Source of the DNA: 2-02-FULL-48-14 sp964356195
GTDB lineage: Bacteria; Patescibacteriota; Gracilibacteria; UBA1369; 2-02-FULL-48-14
Assembly: GCA_964356195.1 (NCBI GenBank)
Contig: CAYHGP010000015.1
Coordinates: 1-27,861, forward strand
Reading direction: 5' to 3'
Length of the DNA stretch: 27,861 nucleotides
Below the pieces are notes generated by a model. It was not told where the DNA came from. It saw only the letters and a list, made by a program, of their open reading frames with translations, and did not search any database. Position 1 is the stretch's first letter, and every line of letters starts with the position of its first letter. Of this stretch, positions 13,568-20,674 are shown piece after piece. A program made the translations under genes and the position numbers.

Positions 13568-13596
13568 ATATAACCATATTAAGCGGATTCGGTCAA
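13568..13596 (-). promoter_or_regulatory. Promoter of the C39-like peptidase gene, probably leaderless
   Basis: Minus strand: TTGACC (13591-13596), 17-bp spacer, TTATAT (13568-13573). The ATG at 13560 follows 7 nt after the -10 box, so RNA should start at or next to the start codon. Confidence 0.55.
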
Positions 13597-13658
13597 ATGG
13601 CTTGTTTTGGAGAAACCGTTAAGTCCCAGTAAACTTGAGCGGAATTAACCACGCCGCC

Positions 13659-14231
13659 ATGAAAAACCGTTATTTATTTCTTTCCGTTGCTTTTTCGCTG
13701 TTCCTCAGCGGATGTAACTTCAGCACTTCCGTCGACACCGACACCGGGACCACTCCCGATGAGACCACCACAAGCGTAGAAACCGATTCTATGGTTACGG
13801 TTTCCGGAGCCCAAGTGGACTACACCGTTGAATACGATAGCGAGAAGTGGATTGTTACCCCTGCTGAAGCTACTGCGGACACCGAATACGAATTTGAACA
13901 CGTGGATGGCGACGTTTATGCCATGATTATTCCTGAACGTATTGAAGTTTCGCTCAATACTCTGAAAGATGCTGCTTTGGAAAATGCTCAAGCCGTTGCC
14001 CCTGACGCTGAAATCACTTACGAAGAGAAGAAGACCGTGAATGGCGTTGACCTTCTTGCTCTGAAAATGACAGGAACCATTTATGGAACTGAGTTTGTTT
14101 ACTACGGCTACTACTACGGAGGCTCTGCCGGAACGATTCAATTCATTACTTACACGACCGGTAACTTAATGTCTGAGTACGAAGTCGACCTTTTGGGACT
14201 TTTGAACGGACTTACGATTACCGAGAAGTAA
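13659..14231 (+). CDS. Lipoprotein, 190 aa, unknown function
   Basis: A textbook lipoprotein signal: MKNRYLFLSVAFSLFLSGC with lipobox LSGC and Cys19 as the lipid site. A Thr/Asp-rich linker follows (about residues 20-42). A single domain then runs to the end with alternating strands and a helix (VDYTVEYDSEKWIVTP, ISTL-type helix SLNTLKDAALENAQ, VYYGYYYGGSAGTIQFI). The pattern 'EYDSEKW.V.P' and 'YY...GTIQFITYT' recalls stress-protein or PsbP/LpqN-like folds, but I cannot assign one. Its layout resembles the anchored protein at 2787. The ATG at 13659 is set by the signal; an upstream in-frame TTG at 13635 is unlikely. It converges with the gene at 14250. Confidence 0.82.
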   Translation: MKNRYLFLSVAFSLFLSGCNFSTSVDTDTGTTPDETTTSVETDSMVTVSGAQVDYTVEYDSEKWIVTPAEATADTEYEFEHVDGDVYAMIIPERIEVSLNTLKDAALENAQAVAPDAEITYEEKKTVNGVDLLALKMTGTIYGTEFVYYGYYYGGSAGTIQFITYTTGNLMSEYEVDLLGLLNGLTITEK

Positions 14232-14249
14232 AAAGCTTTGATGAGATCG

Positions 14250-14852
14250 TTAACGAGGAACTTTTACCCGACTCAAGCCTTCCCAGAAGGACAAGCCATC
14301 TTTCAAGTAAGCCCATCTCCCTTTACTTGGATCAAAACGAGTACCCTCTGAAACTGGTCCGGGTTCGGCGTACTTGAATCGAAGACCTGAAACGCTGTCC
14401 TCCGGAAGAATTCTTCCCAGATCGGTGGTGCATCTAAAAGGGACTTGGTCCTCTTGTCCGGTAAAGAATTCCGAAGCAATGCGGACTCCATGTCCATGTT
14501 CATCAGCATAGGTTCTGCTCATTACGTCTATTCCTCTCACGGATTCAGTTTCCTCCGACCAAACACCGCCTTTCCTCTCGAGTACTTTCACAGCTTCCCA
14601 AATTGCCTTGGCAATTGAAAACCTGCTCACCGCAAGGTCTCTTTCGTACAGTGGCAATGTCGTGGGGAATGGGCTGGCGCTTATTCTGGATAATCCGTCC
14701 TCATCCTCGTCAATTCTGCGTGCTTGAGGAATGATTGTGGGGAGAGTGTCTCTCGTTTTACCTCGCCAAAGAAGTTTCAACAAAATCTTGTCCAAAGGAG
14801 GTCTGGCTCTGAGGTCTTGGAGTATCCATTCTTCGTGAGGGGCGAGTTGCAT
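14250..14852 (-). CDS. Hypothetical protein, 200 aa
   Basis: Not recognised. A soluble protein without signal or membrane segment. The N-terminal half is helical and basic (ILQDLRARPPLDKILLKLLW). The centre holds SRFSIAKAIWEAVKVLERKG, which could be a helix-turn-helix-like helix pair but has no clear motif. The C-terminal part is polar (FRCTTDLGRILPEDSVSGLR). Style and amino-acid bias resemble the 316-aa unknown at 272-1222, but I see no alignable segment. It follows tRNA-Ala on the same strand, with its own likely promoter (TTGACT/TATTTT). Confidence 0.65.
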   Translation of the reverse strand: MQLAPHEEWILQDLRARPPLDKILLKLLWRGKTRDTLPTIIPQARRIDEDEDGLSRISASPFPTTLPLYERDLAVSRFSIAKAIWEAVKVLERKGGVWSEETESVRGIDVMSRTYADEHGHGVRIASEFFTGQEDQVPFRCTTDLGRILPEDSVSGLRFKYAEPGPVSEGTRFDPSKGRWAYLKDGLSFWEGLSRVKVPR

Positions 14853-14873
14853 AGAAAAGCATAAGGGTTTACC

Positions 14874-14901
14874 AAAATACCATATTTAAAATTATAGTCA
14901 A
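14874..14901 (-). promoter_or_regulatory. Candidate promoter of the 200-aa hypothetical gene
   Basis: Minus strand: TTGACT (14896-14901), 16-bp spacer, TATTTT (14874-14879), just beyond the 3' end of tRNA-Ala. RNA would start near 14867, giving a leader of about 14 nt. Confidence 0.4.
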
Positions 14902-14904
14902 TAA

Positions 14905-14981
14905 TGGTGGACCCTACCGGACTTGAACCGGTGGCCTCTTCCATGCCATGGAAGCGCTCTAGCCAACTGAGCTAAGGGCCC
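14905..14981 (-). tRNA. tRNA-Ala (anticodon GGC)
   Basis: A complete 77-nt cloverleaf with encoded CCA. The acceptor GGGCCCT pairs with AGGGTCC and includes the G3.U70 wobble that identifies tRNA-Ala. The D stem is GCTC/GAGC. The anticodon stem CTTCC/GGAAG holds the loop ATGGCAT with anticodon GGC. The T stem is ACCGG/CCGGT with loop TTCAAGT, and the discriminator is A. Confidence 0.96.
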
Positions 14982-14998
14982 ACAATACGTGCGTCGGT

Positions 14999-15027
14999 AG
15001 AGTAGCGAAAGTTTTAAGCAGCATCAA
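14999..15027 (-). promoter_or_regulatory. tRNA-Ala promoter
   Basis: Minus strand: TTGATG (15022-15027), 17-bp spacer, TACTCT (14999-15004), starting RNA about 10 nt before the mature tRNA 5' end. The -35 directly follows the terminator of the upstream SLH gene. Confidence 0.5.
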
Positions 15028-15029
15028 GC

Positions 15030-15061
15030 AAAAGACCCCCACCAAGTGGCGAGGGTCTTTT
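15030..15061 (-). terminator. Rho-independent terminator after the Asp-rich SLH gene
   Basis: AAAAGACCC (15030-15038) pairs perfectly with GGGTCTTTT (15053-15061). An inner CCAC/GTGG stem (15039-15042, 15046-15049) extends it. On the minus strand the stem ends in TTTT. It lies 26 bp after the stop of the SLH gene and just before the tRNA-Ala promoter. Its symmetry lets it work on both strands. Confidence 0.8.
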
Positions 15062-15087
15062 AATGAATCTTGAGTTGTTTACTTGGT

Positions 15088-16494
15088 CTACTGGGCGGAT
15101 AGCACTTCGTAGAAGATGGAAACAATCTTGAACATTTCAGCGCGGTTCACGCCACGTTCAGGCTGAAAACTCTTATCGGAGTAGCCGCTGATCACGCCAA
15201 GTTCCACTGCGGTCTCGATCATGGACTTGAATTCCTCACTTAAGTCGCTGGAGTCCAAATCAGTGAGTTCGGAATCGGCGTTGGCGTCCACTTCAAGGCC
15301 CAGCATTTCAAAAGCCATTGCGATGACTTCCCAACGAAGGGCTTGTTCATTTCCAAGGTCTGCATCGGTTTGGATGGTGTCCTCAAGCACTGTCAGAGAA
15401 TAACCTGAGTCATAAATACATTGCACGTAACCTTGGGCCCATGGATTCACCCAACTCACTGCATCGGTGAGGGTTACCGTGGTCGGGACGCAAGCTGTGG
15501 ACCCCAGTCCCATGTTCAATTCCACGGCTAACTCGTAAAGAACTTTGATGGTTTGAAAGCGAGTCAAATGATCGTCGGGACCAATTTTACCGGTTTTATT
15601 GCCATGTTCATCCTTGTAGCCGCCGAACAAATTGAGCTTCATGGAGAGAGTCATGTAGCGGATGTACCAAGCGGAGGTGTCTGCATCGGTGGCTACGGTC
15701 AAATCCACATCGCTTTGATCGGATTCATGAGTGATCCAATCTTCGTGGTCCCATAAATCGATTTGCACGGAATAGTCTCCGTAAGTCAGCACGGTGTGGG
15801 GCGTAGCAAGCAATTCTTCATAAGAGACGGTGACGTCGCCGCTGTAGGCGGAGCTGAAGAAAATACGAGGCGCCAATTCACCGGTGTCTTCCATATCAAC
15901 GCGCGTCTTGAACAAAAGTCCGTCGTTTGAACCGTGAACAATGGATGTGAAAGGAGTGCTGTGGATCGTGATATCGGAGTGCGCGATTTCGTCTTCGTCT
16001 TTTTCGAAATAGAGCGTTTTTGTAGGACGTCCCACAGCGGATCCTTCGAAATTCACGGAACCGTCCCAAGTGGTTTCGGCTAAAGTGTCGTCGTAGACTT
16101 GATCGAAGATACCCCAACGAACACTGACATAGTAAGTATCAGGATAGTCGGAACCCTTCCAAAGATCCTTAAATTCTTCTTCCAAGTCGTCCTCCAGGTC
16201 TTCCTCTTCGATGTCTTCAACGTCGGAATCCTGAGCATCATCTTCAACGGAATTCAGTTCGTCTTCCACAGAATCATCGTCGTCATCGTCATCGCCTGAG
16301 GAATCATCGGTGACATCGTCGTCGGAGGAGTCGTCATCGTCATCACCACTGGTGCTGTCATCTGCGACGTCTTCGTCCGCTTGGTCGGTGGGATCGTCCA
16401 TTCCGTCTTCGGCAAAAGCGGAGACCGGCTGCAAGCCCAAAAGAAGGGATGAGAGCATAAAAAGACTGATATACTTTCTGATTTCGAGACTCAT
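15088..16494 (-). CDS. Asp-rich SLH-domain surface protein
   Basis: 468 aa. Signal peptide MSLEIRKYISLFMLSSLLLG with cleavage after AFA (about residue 28). Residues ~29-112 are extremely acidic: runs of Asp with Ser (SGDDDDDSSDDDVTDDSSG and similar), then Glu-rich (DVEDIEEEDLEDDLEEEF). A beta-rich domain follows (about 115-270), with YYVSVRWGIFDQVYDD at its start. From about 290 come SLH-type repeats, weaker at first (KIGPDDHLTRFQTIKVLYEL) and clear at the end (VISGYSDKSFQPERGVNRAE). The acidic part could bind Ca2+ or cations at the cell surface; that is inference. It ends in a strong terminator. Confidence 0.85.
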   Translation of the reverse strand: MSLEIRKYISLFMLSSLLLGLQPVSAFAEDGMDDPTDQADEDVADDSTSGDDDDDSSDDDVTDDSSGDDDDDDDSVEDELNSVEDDAQDSDVEDIEEEDLEDDLEEEFKDLWKGSDYPDTYYVSVRWGIFDQVYDDTLAETTWDGSVNFEGSAVGRPTKTLYFEKDEDEIAHSDITIHSTPFTSIVHGSNDGLLFKTRVDMEDTGELAPRIFFSSAYSGDVTVSYEELLATPHTVLTYGDYSVQIDLWDHEDWITHESDQSDVDLTVATDADTSAWYIRYMTLSMKLNLFGGYKDEHGNKTGKIGPDDHLTRFQTIKVLYELAVELNMGLGSTACVPTTVTLTDAVSWVNPWAQGYVQCIYDSGYSLTVLEDTIQTDADLGNEQALRWEVIAMAFEMLGLEVDANADSELTDLDSSDLSEEFKSMIETAVELGVISGYSDKSFQPERGVNRAEMFKIVSIFYEVLSAQ

Positions 16495-16597
16495 GTTAAA
16501 AGGGATTAAGGATATACGTTTCAGGTATTATGACGCAGTTTCATGAAAAGACTTACAGCATCGGCGTTGACAGAATTTTTTAAAATTTAGTTCGAAA

Positions 16598-16925
16598 TTA
16601 ATGCGAGTCGATTACGGCTTGGACTAGAGCGATGAGGTCTTGGTTTTTTGAGGGTTTTGCTACAAAAGCGATAACATCGGACCAGGTTTCGTGCGCTTCT
16701 TCCGTGAAGCCTCCTTCGAATTGGAGCAAGCCTCTGCGGATTTCAAAGGCAACGACCAGCTCGTTCGTTCTTCCTCCCTCTTCAACTTCTGCTTCATTTG
16801 TTGCGCACCATCCGTCGTAAAGCTCTGAGGCTTCAGGACCATTTCTTTTCCAAGCATCGATGATGCGTTTGCTCTTCGACGGTGAAGTCTAGATCGGATT
16901 CGAGAGTGGCTTCGGCTTCTGGCAT
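16598..16925 (-). pseudogene. Small gene broken by a single-base frameshift
   Basis: The ATG at 16925 opens MPEAEATLESDLDFTVEE and would stop early. Skipping one base at about 16871 joins a second frame, KRIIDAWKRNGPEASELYDG, which continues WCATNEAEVEEGGRTNELVV and runs through EIRRGLLQFEGGFTEEAHET to SDVIAFVAKPSKNQDLIALV, ending at TAA 16598-16600. The joined product is 108 aa, acidic and soluble, and reads as genuine protein in both parts; neither part alone has a proper start and stop. The break sits in GAAGAGCAAACG (minus strand). Possible causes are a sequencing or assembly error, a recent mutation, or +1 frameshifting. Function unknown. Confidence 0.6.
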
Positions 16926-17002
16926 AGAGATTGATTAAATTTTGTTGGTCACACTAGTTCCTCCACTTATTTTCTGGTGGTTATTCGTGTAGAATTGCTT
17001 TG

Positions 17003-17128
17003 ATGAAAATATTTTTACTTTTAGCGCTAAGTGCCTTCCTACTTTCTGGGTGTGGTAAAGTAGATAGATGTTTAGATAGAGGCGGCTCGTATAACTACGA
17101 AACAGGTATTTGCGAAATCGAATTTTAG
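17003..17128 (+). CDS. Tiny lipoprotein, 41 aa
   Basis: ATG 17003 to TAG 17128. MKIFLLLALSAFLLSGC is a complete lipoprotein signal (lipobox LSGC, Cys17). The mature peptide is only 25 residues: CGKVDRCLDRGGSYNYETGI, then CEIEF. Two further Cys (CLDRGG and GICE) probably form a disulfide. The CLDxGGSYNYET motif recurs in very small bacterial lipoproteins that I remember without known function. A TAGAAT hexamer (16990-16995) lies 7 nt before the start codon, again a possible leaderless arrangement, though the -35 is weak. It converges with the tRNA(CAT) gene. Confidence 0.75.
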   Translation: MKIFLLLALSAFLLSGCGKVDRCLDRGGSYNYETGICEIEF

Positions 17129-17168
17129 CAAACTTTTTACTTTTTTGTAAGCTGCACTTCGTGCAGTA

Positions 17169-17244
17169 TGGTGGGCCCGGGTGGAATTGAACCAACGACC
17201 AAGAGATTATGAGTCCCCTGCTCTAACCACTGAGCTACGGGCCC
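17169..17244 (-). tRNA. tRNA with anticodon CAT (elongator Met or Ile2)
   Basis: A 76-nt cloverleaf with encoded CCA. The acceptor GGGCCCG/CGGGCCC is fully Watson-Crick, so this is not an initiator tRNA. The D stem is GCTC/GAGC. The anticodon stem GGGGA/TCTCT has two G.U pairs, and the loop CTCATAA carries anticodon CAT. The T stem GTTGG/CCACC has one mismatch (T.C). The GGTTAGAGCAG and TTGGTCG segments resemble both elongator Met and the lysidine-modified Ile2(CAT), so the amino acid is undecided. Confidence 0.92.
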
Positions 17245-17271
17245 ACATGAAAACCCTACGTGAGCATGGTT

Positions 17272-17300
17272 AGTGTAGAAGCGAAAGCAATAAATTTCAA
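17272..17300 (-). promoter_or_regulatory. tRNA(CAT) promoter
   Basis: Minus strand: TTGAAA (17295-17300), 17-bp spacer, TACACT (17272-17277). RNA would start near 17265, 20 nt before the mature 5' end. The -35 overlaps the stop of the upstream 100-aa gene. Confidence 0.55.
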
Positions 17301-17599
17301 CCAATAGACGCTTCAGGGGTAGCAGCGACACGGACTCGAGCTGTTACTTTGGCAAGGAAGGTGAGAACCGCTTCGGTACTTGTCCGGTCTAAGTCTTTCA
17401 ATCCCTCTGCCTCCATTTTGACTTTGAGTGTTGCCACTTTTTCTAGATGAGCTCCAAGTTTTACCTCGTCATCAGGTCGTTCAGAACCCAGGGCTTCCCC
17501 GGGATCAAAGTTTCTATCGATTCCTGCTGCCGCGGCAAGCTCCTCCATTGCTTTTTGCACTTCAGGACGCTCCAATACTTCATGATTTAATTCAATCAT
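17297..17599 (-). CDS. Hypothetical helical protein, 100 aa
   Basis: Not recognised. Starts MIELNHEVLERPEVQKAMEE and is predicted mostly helical, acidic in the first two thirds (DDEVKLGAHLEKVATLKVKM). A basic, small-residue C-terminus follows (AKVTARVRVAATPEASIG). No Cys, no membrane segment, no signal. It lies directly upstream of the tRNA(CAT) promoter and divergent from the suf operon. A product is plausible because codon use and composition are normal, but there is no independent support. Confidence 0.55.
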   Translation of the reverse strand: MIELNHEVLERPEVQKAMEELAAAAGIDRNFDPGEALGSERPDDEVKLGAHLEKVATLKVKMEAEGLKDLDRTSTEAVLTFLAKVTARVRVAATPEASIG

Positions 17600-17660
17600 A
17601 TGAAAAAATTATTGCTAATAGTTCGAGGATAAGGATAATTCCCTCTTTTGTCAACGCACC

Positions 17661-17689
17661 TTGATTCATGGGGGGCAGACCTGTACTCT
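17661..17689 (+). promoter_or_regulatory. Candidate suf operon promoter
   Basis: TTGATT (17661-17666), 17-bp spacer, TACTCT (17684-17689), ending 8 nt before the sufC ATG at 17698. If used, the suf mRNA would be leaderless or nearly so. No Shine-Dalgarno motif is present at sufC. No IscR- or Fur-like site is evident. Confidence 0.4.
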
Positions 17690-17697
17690 GAGCGCAC

Positions 17698-18498
17698 ATG
17701 AATTCCAAAGCTTCCCTCCTGGACATTCGCGACCTTTCCATTGCCGTGGAAGGGAAAGAAATTGTACACGGGCTTTCGCTGGTCATTAAACCCGGAGAAG
17801 TTCATGCGATTATGGGACCGAATGGAAGCGGGAAAAGTACTCTTTCGTCGACTTTAATGGGACATCCCAAGTATAAAGTGACGGGAGGAACGGCGAAGTT
17901 TGAAGGGAAGGATTTGCTCAAGATGAAGGCGAATGAGCGAGCGGCGGCAGGTTTGTTTTTGGCCTTTCAATATCCCAAGGAAATTCCGGGGGTGAATTTG
18001 GTTTCGTTTTTACGAGCGGCATATAACGCGGTGAATAAGGCGCGGGATGGAAAGTTTAAACCCGTTCCTTTGTACAACTTCAAGAAATTGTTAAGCGACA
18101 AAATGGCGCTCGTGGGGCTGGCGAAAGCGTTTACGGGACGCAGCATGAATGAAGGATTTTCCGGAGGGGAAAAGAAAAAAACGGAGGTCCTTCAAATGGC
18201 TTTGCTCGAACCGAAGTTGGCGATTTTAGATGAAACGGATTCGGGTCTGGACATTGATGCGTTGCGAACGATTTGTGAGGCGATTGTGCAAGTGAAGCAG
18301 CCCAAGCAAAGTATTTTGATGATCACGCACTATGAACGGATGCTGAAATATTTGAAGCCGGATTTTATTCACATCATGATGGACGGAAAAATTGTGCTGT
18401 CCGGCGGAAAAGAGTTGGCCGGAGAGTTGGAAACCCACGGTTATGATTTTGTTCGCGCGAAACTGGCGGAGAAAAATCCCCTAAAAATCTTGAAATAA
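17698..18498 (+). CDS. sufC: Fe-S cluster assembly ATPase SufC
   Basis: 266 aa, typical for SufC (~250). An ABC ATPase with Walker A GPNGSGKST (residues 40-48), ABC signature FSGGEKKKTEVLQ, and Walker B LAILDETDSGLD, the SufC-specific form in which a SufC Glu-Thr-Asp-Ser-Gly-Leu-Asp follows the strand. The H-loop is in MITHYERML. It forms the SufBC2D scaffold complex in the cytoplasm and powers cluster assembly. First gene of sufCBDS; its stop overlaps the sufB start by 1 nt (TAATG). It differs from E. coli order only in having no sufA before it. Confidence 0.96.
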   Translation: MNSKASLLDIRDLSIAVEGKEIVHGLSLVIKPGEVHAIMGPNGSGKSTLSSTLMGHPKYKVTGGTAKFEGKDLLKMKANERAAAGLFLAFQYPKEIPGVNLVSFLRAAYNAVNKARDGKFKPVPLYNFKKLLSDKMALVGLAKAFTGRSMNEGFSGGEKKKTEVLQMALLEPKLAILDETDSGLDIDALRTICEAIVQVKQPKQSILMITHYERMLKYLKPDFIHIMMDGKIVLSGGKELAGELETHGYDFVRAKLAEKNPLKILK

Positions 18499-19907
18499 TG
18501 GCCGAACTTGACTACCTCAAAGATTTGGATCGCAGCGTCTTCGATTCGCACAACCAACAGGGGTATGCGAAGGGCGCACAAAAAGGTCTTTCCGAAGGCT
18601 TGATTCGACGACTTTCAGCGGATAAAAAAGAACCCGAGTGGATGCTGGAACTTCGATTGAAGGGTTTGAAAAAATGGCATGAAATGGCCTTGCCCACGTT
18701 TGGCGTGGACTTGAGCGGGATTGATTTTGACGACATCATTTATTATGCAGCGCAGGGCGATGCCACGGGTTATGCCACAAAATGGGAAGATGTGCCGGAG
18801 GAAATCAAAAAGACTTTTGAACGGCTTGGAATCCCCGAGGCGGAGCGAAAAGTTTTGGCGGGAACGGGAGCGCAATACGACAGCGTGAATGCGTATCACA
18901 AATTGAAAGAAGAATGGGAAGCGAAGGGTGTGCTATTTGAAGACATGGACGTGGCTCTGCAAAAACATCCGGAGCTGGTGAAAAAATATTTTATGAAATG
19001 TGTGCCGCTGCACGACCACAAATTCGCGGCTTTGCACGCGGCCGTGTGGTCCGGTGGAACGTTTTTGTTCATTCCTGCTGGTGTGAAAGTGACGGCACCG
19101 CTGCAAGCGTATTTTCGTATGAATGCCAAGAGCATGGGGCAGTTTGAGCACACTTTGATTATTATTGAAGACGGCGCCGAGGGGCATTACATTGAAGGAT
19201 GCAGCGCGCCGAAATACGGCAGCACTTCCCTGCACGCGGGCTGTGTTGAAATTTTTGTGAAGCCGAATGCGCGGTTTCGTTATTCCAGCGTGGAAAACTG
19301 GTCGCCGGACACGTTTAATTTGAACACCAAGCGCGCGATTGTAGAAGAGAATGCGACCATGGAATGGGTGGGCGGAAATTTGGGAAGCGGACGAACGATG
19401 CTTTACCCCTGCTCCATTTTGAAGGGTCGTGGTTCGCATGCCGACCATTTGGGAGTGGCTTTTGCCAATGCCGGACAAATCCAAGATACCGGAGCCAAAG
19501 TGATTCACGCGGCTTCCGACACGAGTTCTACCGTGCTCACCAAAAGCATTTCCAAGGGCGGCGGACGGAATGTGTATCGCGGACTTTTACAGGTGAATAA
19601 AGGCGCCACCGGAACCAAATCGCAAATTCGTTGTGACAGTTTGATTTTGGATGAACTTTCCAAAAGCGACACCTACCCCACCATGCGCATCAATGAAGAT
19701 GATGTGTCGATTGGGCACGAAGCGAGCGTTGGGAAAATCAGCCAAGAGCAGTTGTTTTACTTGCAGAGCCGCGGACTTTCGGAAGAAGAGGCGCTGGCCA
19801 TGATTGTGAATGGATTTATTGACCCCATTGTGAAGGAATTGCCGCTGGAATATGCGGTGGAAATGAATCGATTGATTGAAATGGAGATGGAACAAACAGT
19901 CACATGA
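18498..19907 (+). CDS. sufB: Fe-S cluster scaffold SufB
   Basis: 469 aa, normal for SufB. Seen: GIDFDDIIYYAAQGD in the N-terminal part, and the beta-helix core from about residue 170 with AALHAAVWSGGTFLFIPAG and VENWSPDTFNLNTKRAIVEE. The conserved C-terminal region shows SQIRCDSLILDELSKSDTYP (the Cys important for cluster handling), DVSIGHEASVGKISQEQLFY and LQSRGLSEEEALAMIVNGFI. It is the main scaffold for nascent clusters with SufC and SufD. The stop overlaps the sufD start (ATGA). Stop codon TGA confirms that TGA terminates translation here. Confidence 0.97.
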   Translation: MAELDYLKDLDRSVFDSHNQQGYAKGAQKGLSEGLIRRLSADKKEPEWMLELRLKGLKKWHEMALPTFGVDLSGIDFDDIIYYAAQGDATGYATKWEDVPEEIKKTFERLGIPEAERKVLAGTGAQYDSVNAYHKLKEEWEAKGVLFEDMDVALQKHPELVKKYFMKCVPLHDHKFAALHAAVWSGGTFLFIPAGVKVTAPLQAYFRMNAKSMGQFEHTLIIIEDGAEGHYIEGCSAPKYGSTSLHAGCVEIFVKPNARFRYSSVENWSPDTFNLNTKRAIVEENATMEWVGGNLGSGRTMLYPCSILKGRGSHADHLGVAFANAGQIQDTGAKVIHAASDTSSTVLTKSISKGGGRNVYRGLLQVNKGATGTKSQIRCDSLILDELSKSDTYPTMRINEDDVSIGHEASVGKISQEQLFYLQSRGLSEEEALAMIVNGFIDPIVKELPLEYAVEMNRLIEMEMEQTVT

Positions 19908-20674
19908 AGAAAACTCTGAAAAATCGCGATGTGTACACGCTTCCCGAGGATGAAAAATCGGTGACGCTCACCGTGGAAAAGGAAGCGGAGGTTTGGATTC
20001 AGGAATTTTTCGCGCAGGCGAAAGCCGGTTTCGAGCGGAAGATTAATGTGCGACTGGAACCCGGTGCGCGCGTGAAATGGATGACGTATCGACCGTCGAA
20101 AGATGAGAAAAATTTCACGTTGGAAGAAGGGGCGCAGCTCGAGTATTTTCATCACGTTTTGGGCGACAGCGAAGACCAAGTGAAAGTTCTTTTGGAGGGC
20201 GACGAAAGCAGCGTGCTGAGTCAGACGATATTTTTCGGCAGTAAGAGCGAGAAGCAAACTTTGAGCGTGAATCATGTCCATATTGGAAAAAATACGCGGT
20301 CGCAAATGATTTCGCGCGGGGCTGTGAAAGACACGGCGTACAGCCATTTTTACGGGAATATTTTAATGATGCCGGGGTGCAGCGGCGCCGATGGCACTTT
20401 GGAAGAACACAATTTACTGCTCAGCAGCGGCTCTAAAATTGAAGCGGTGCCGGCGCTGGAAATCCATCATGATGAAGTTCAAGCTTCGCACAGCGCCACT
20501 TTGGAGCGCGTGGATGAAGAGAAACTTTTTTATTTGGAAAGCCGTGGACTTGAGGCGAAAGAAGGGCTTGAATTGTTGGTGGAAGGATTTTTCTGGGATG
20601 CGCTACAAAAGTGCCCGAACCTCGCCTTCTCGGAACAAATTTTTAAAGATATTCTCAAATGTCTCTCGAAGTAA
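19904..20674 (+). CDS. sufD: SufD-like Fe-S assembly protein (short)
   Basis: 256 aa, much shorter than E. coli SufD (~420). The N-terminal part is reduced; the beta-helix core and the C-terminal signature remain: GADGTLEEHNLLLSSGSKIE, PALEIHHDEVQASHSATLER, and EEKLFYLESRGLEAKEGLEL. The HHDEVQASHSAT stretch contains the His that SufD contributes at the SufB-SufD interface. It forms the SufBC2D complex with the two upstream products. The 3' end overlaps sufS by 16 nt. Short SufD forms are common in reduced genomes, so this is not called truncated. A start further upstream is excluded by sufB. Confidence 0.92.
   Translation: MKKTLKNRDVYTLPEDEKSVTLTVEKEAEVWIQEFFAQAKAGFERKINVRLEPGARVKWMTYRPSKDEKNFTLEEGAQLEYFHHVLGDSEDQVKVLLEGDESSVLSQTIFFGSKSEKQTLSVNHVHIGKNTRSQMISRGAVKDTAYSHFYGNILMMPGCSGADGTLEEHNLLLSSGSKIEAVPALEIHHDEVQASHSATLERVDEEKLFYLESRGLEAKEGLELLVEGFFWDALQKCPNLAFSEQIFKDILKCLSK

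Noticed and set aside
16660..16857. 65-codon minus-strand frame inside the frameshifted gene, and a 62-codon plus-strand frame at 16632-16820
   Set aside because: Both are out of frame with the reading that gives protein-like sequence (joined frames 16598-16925).
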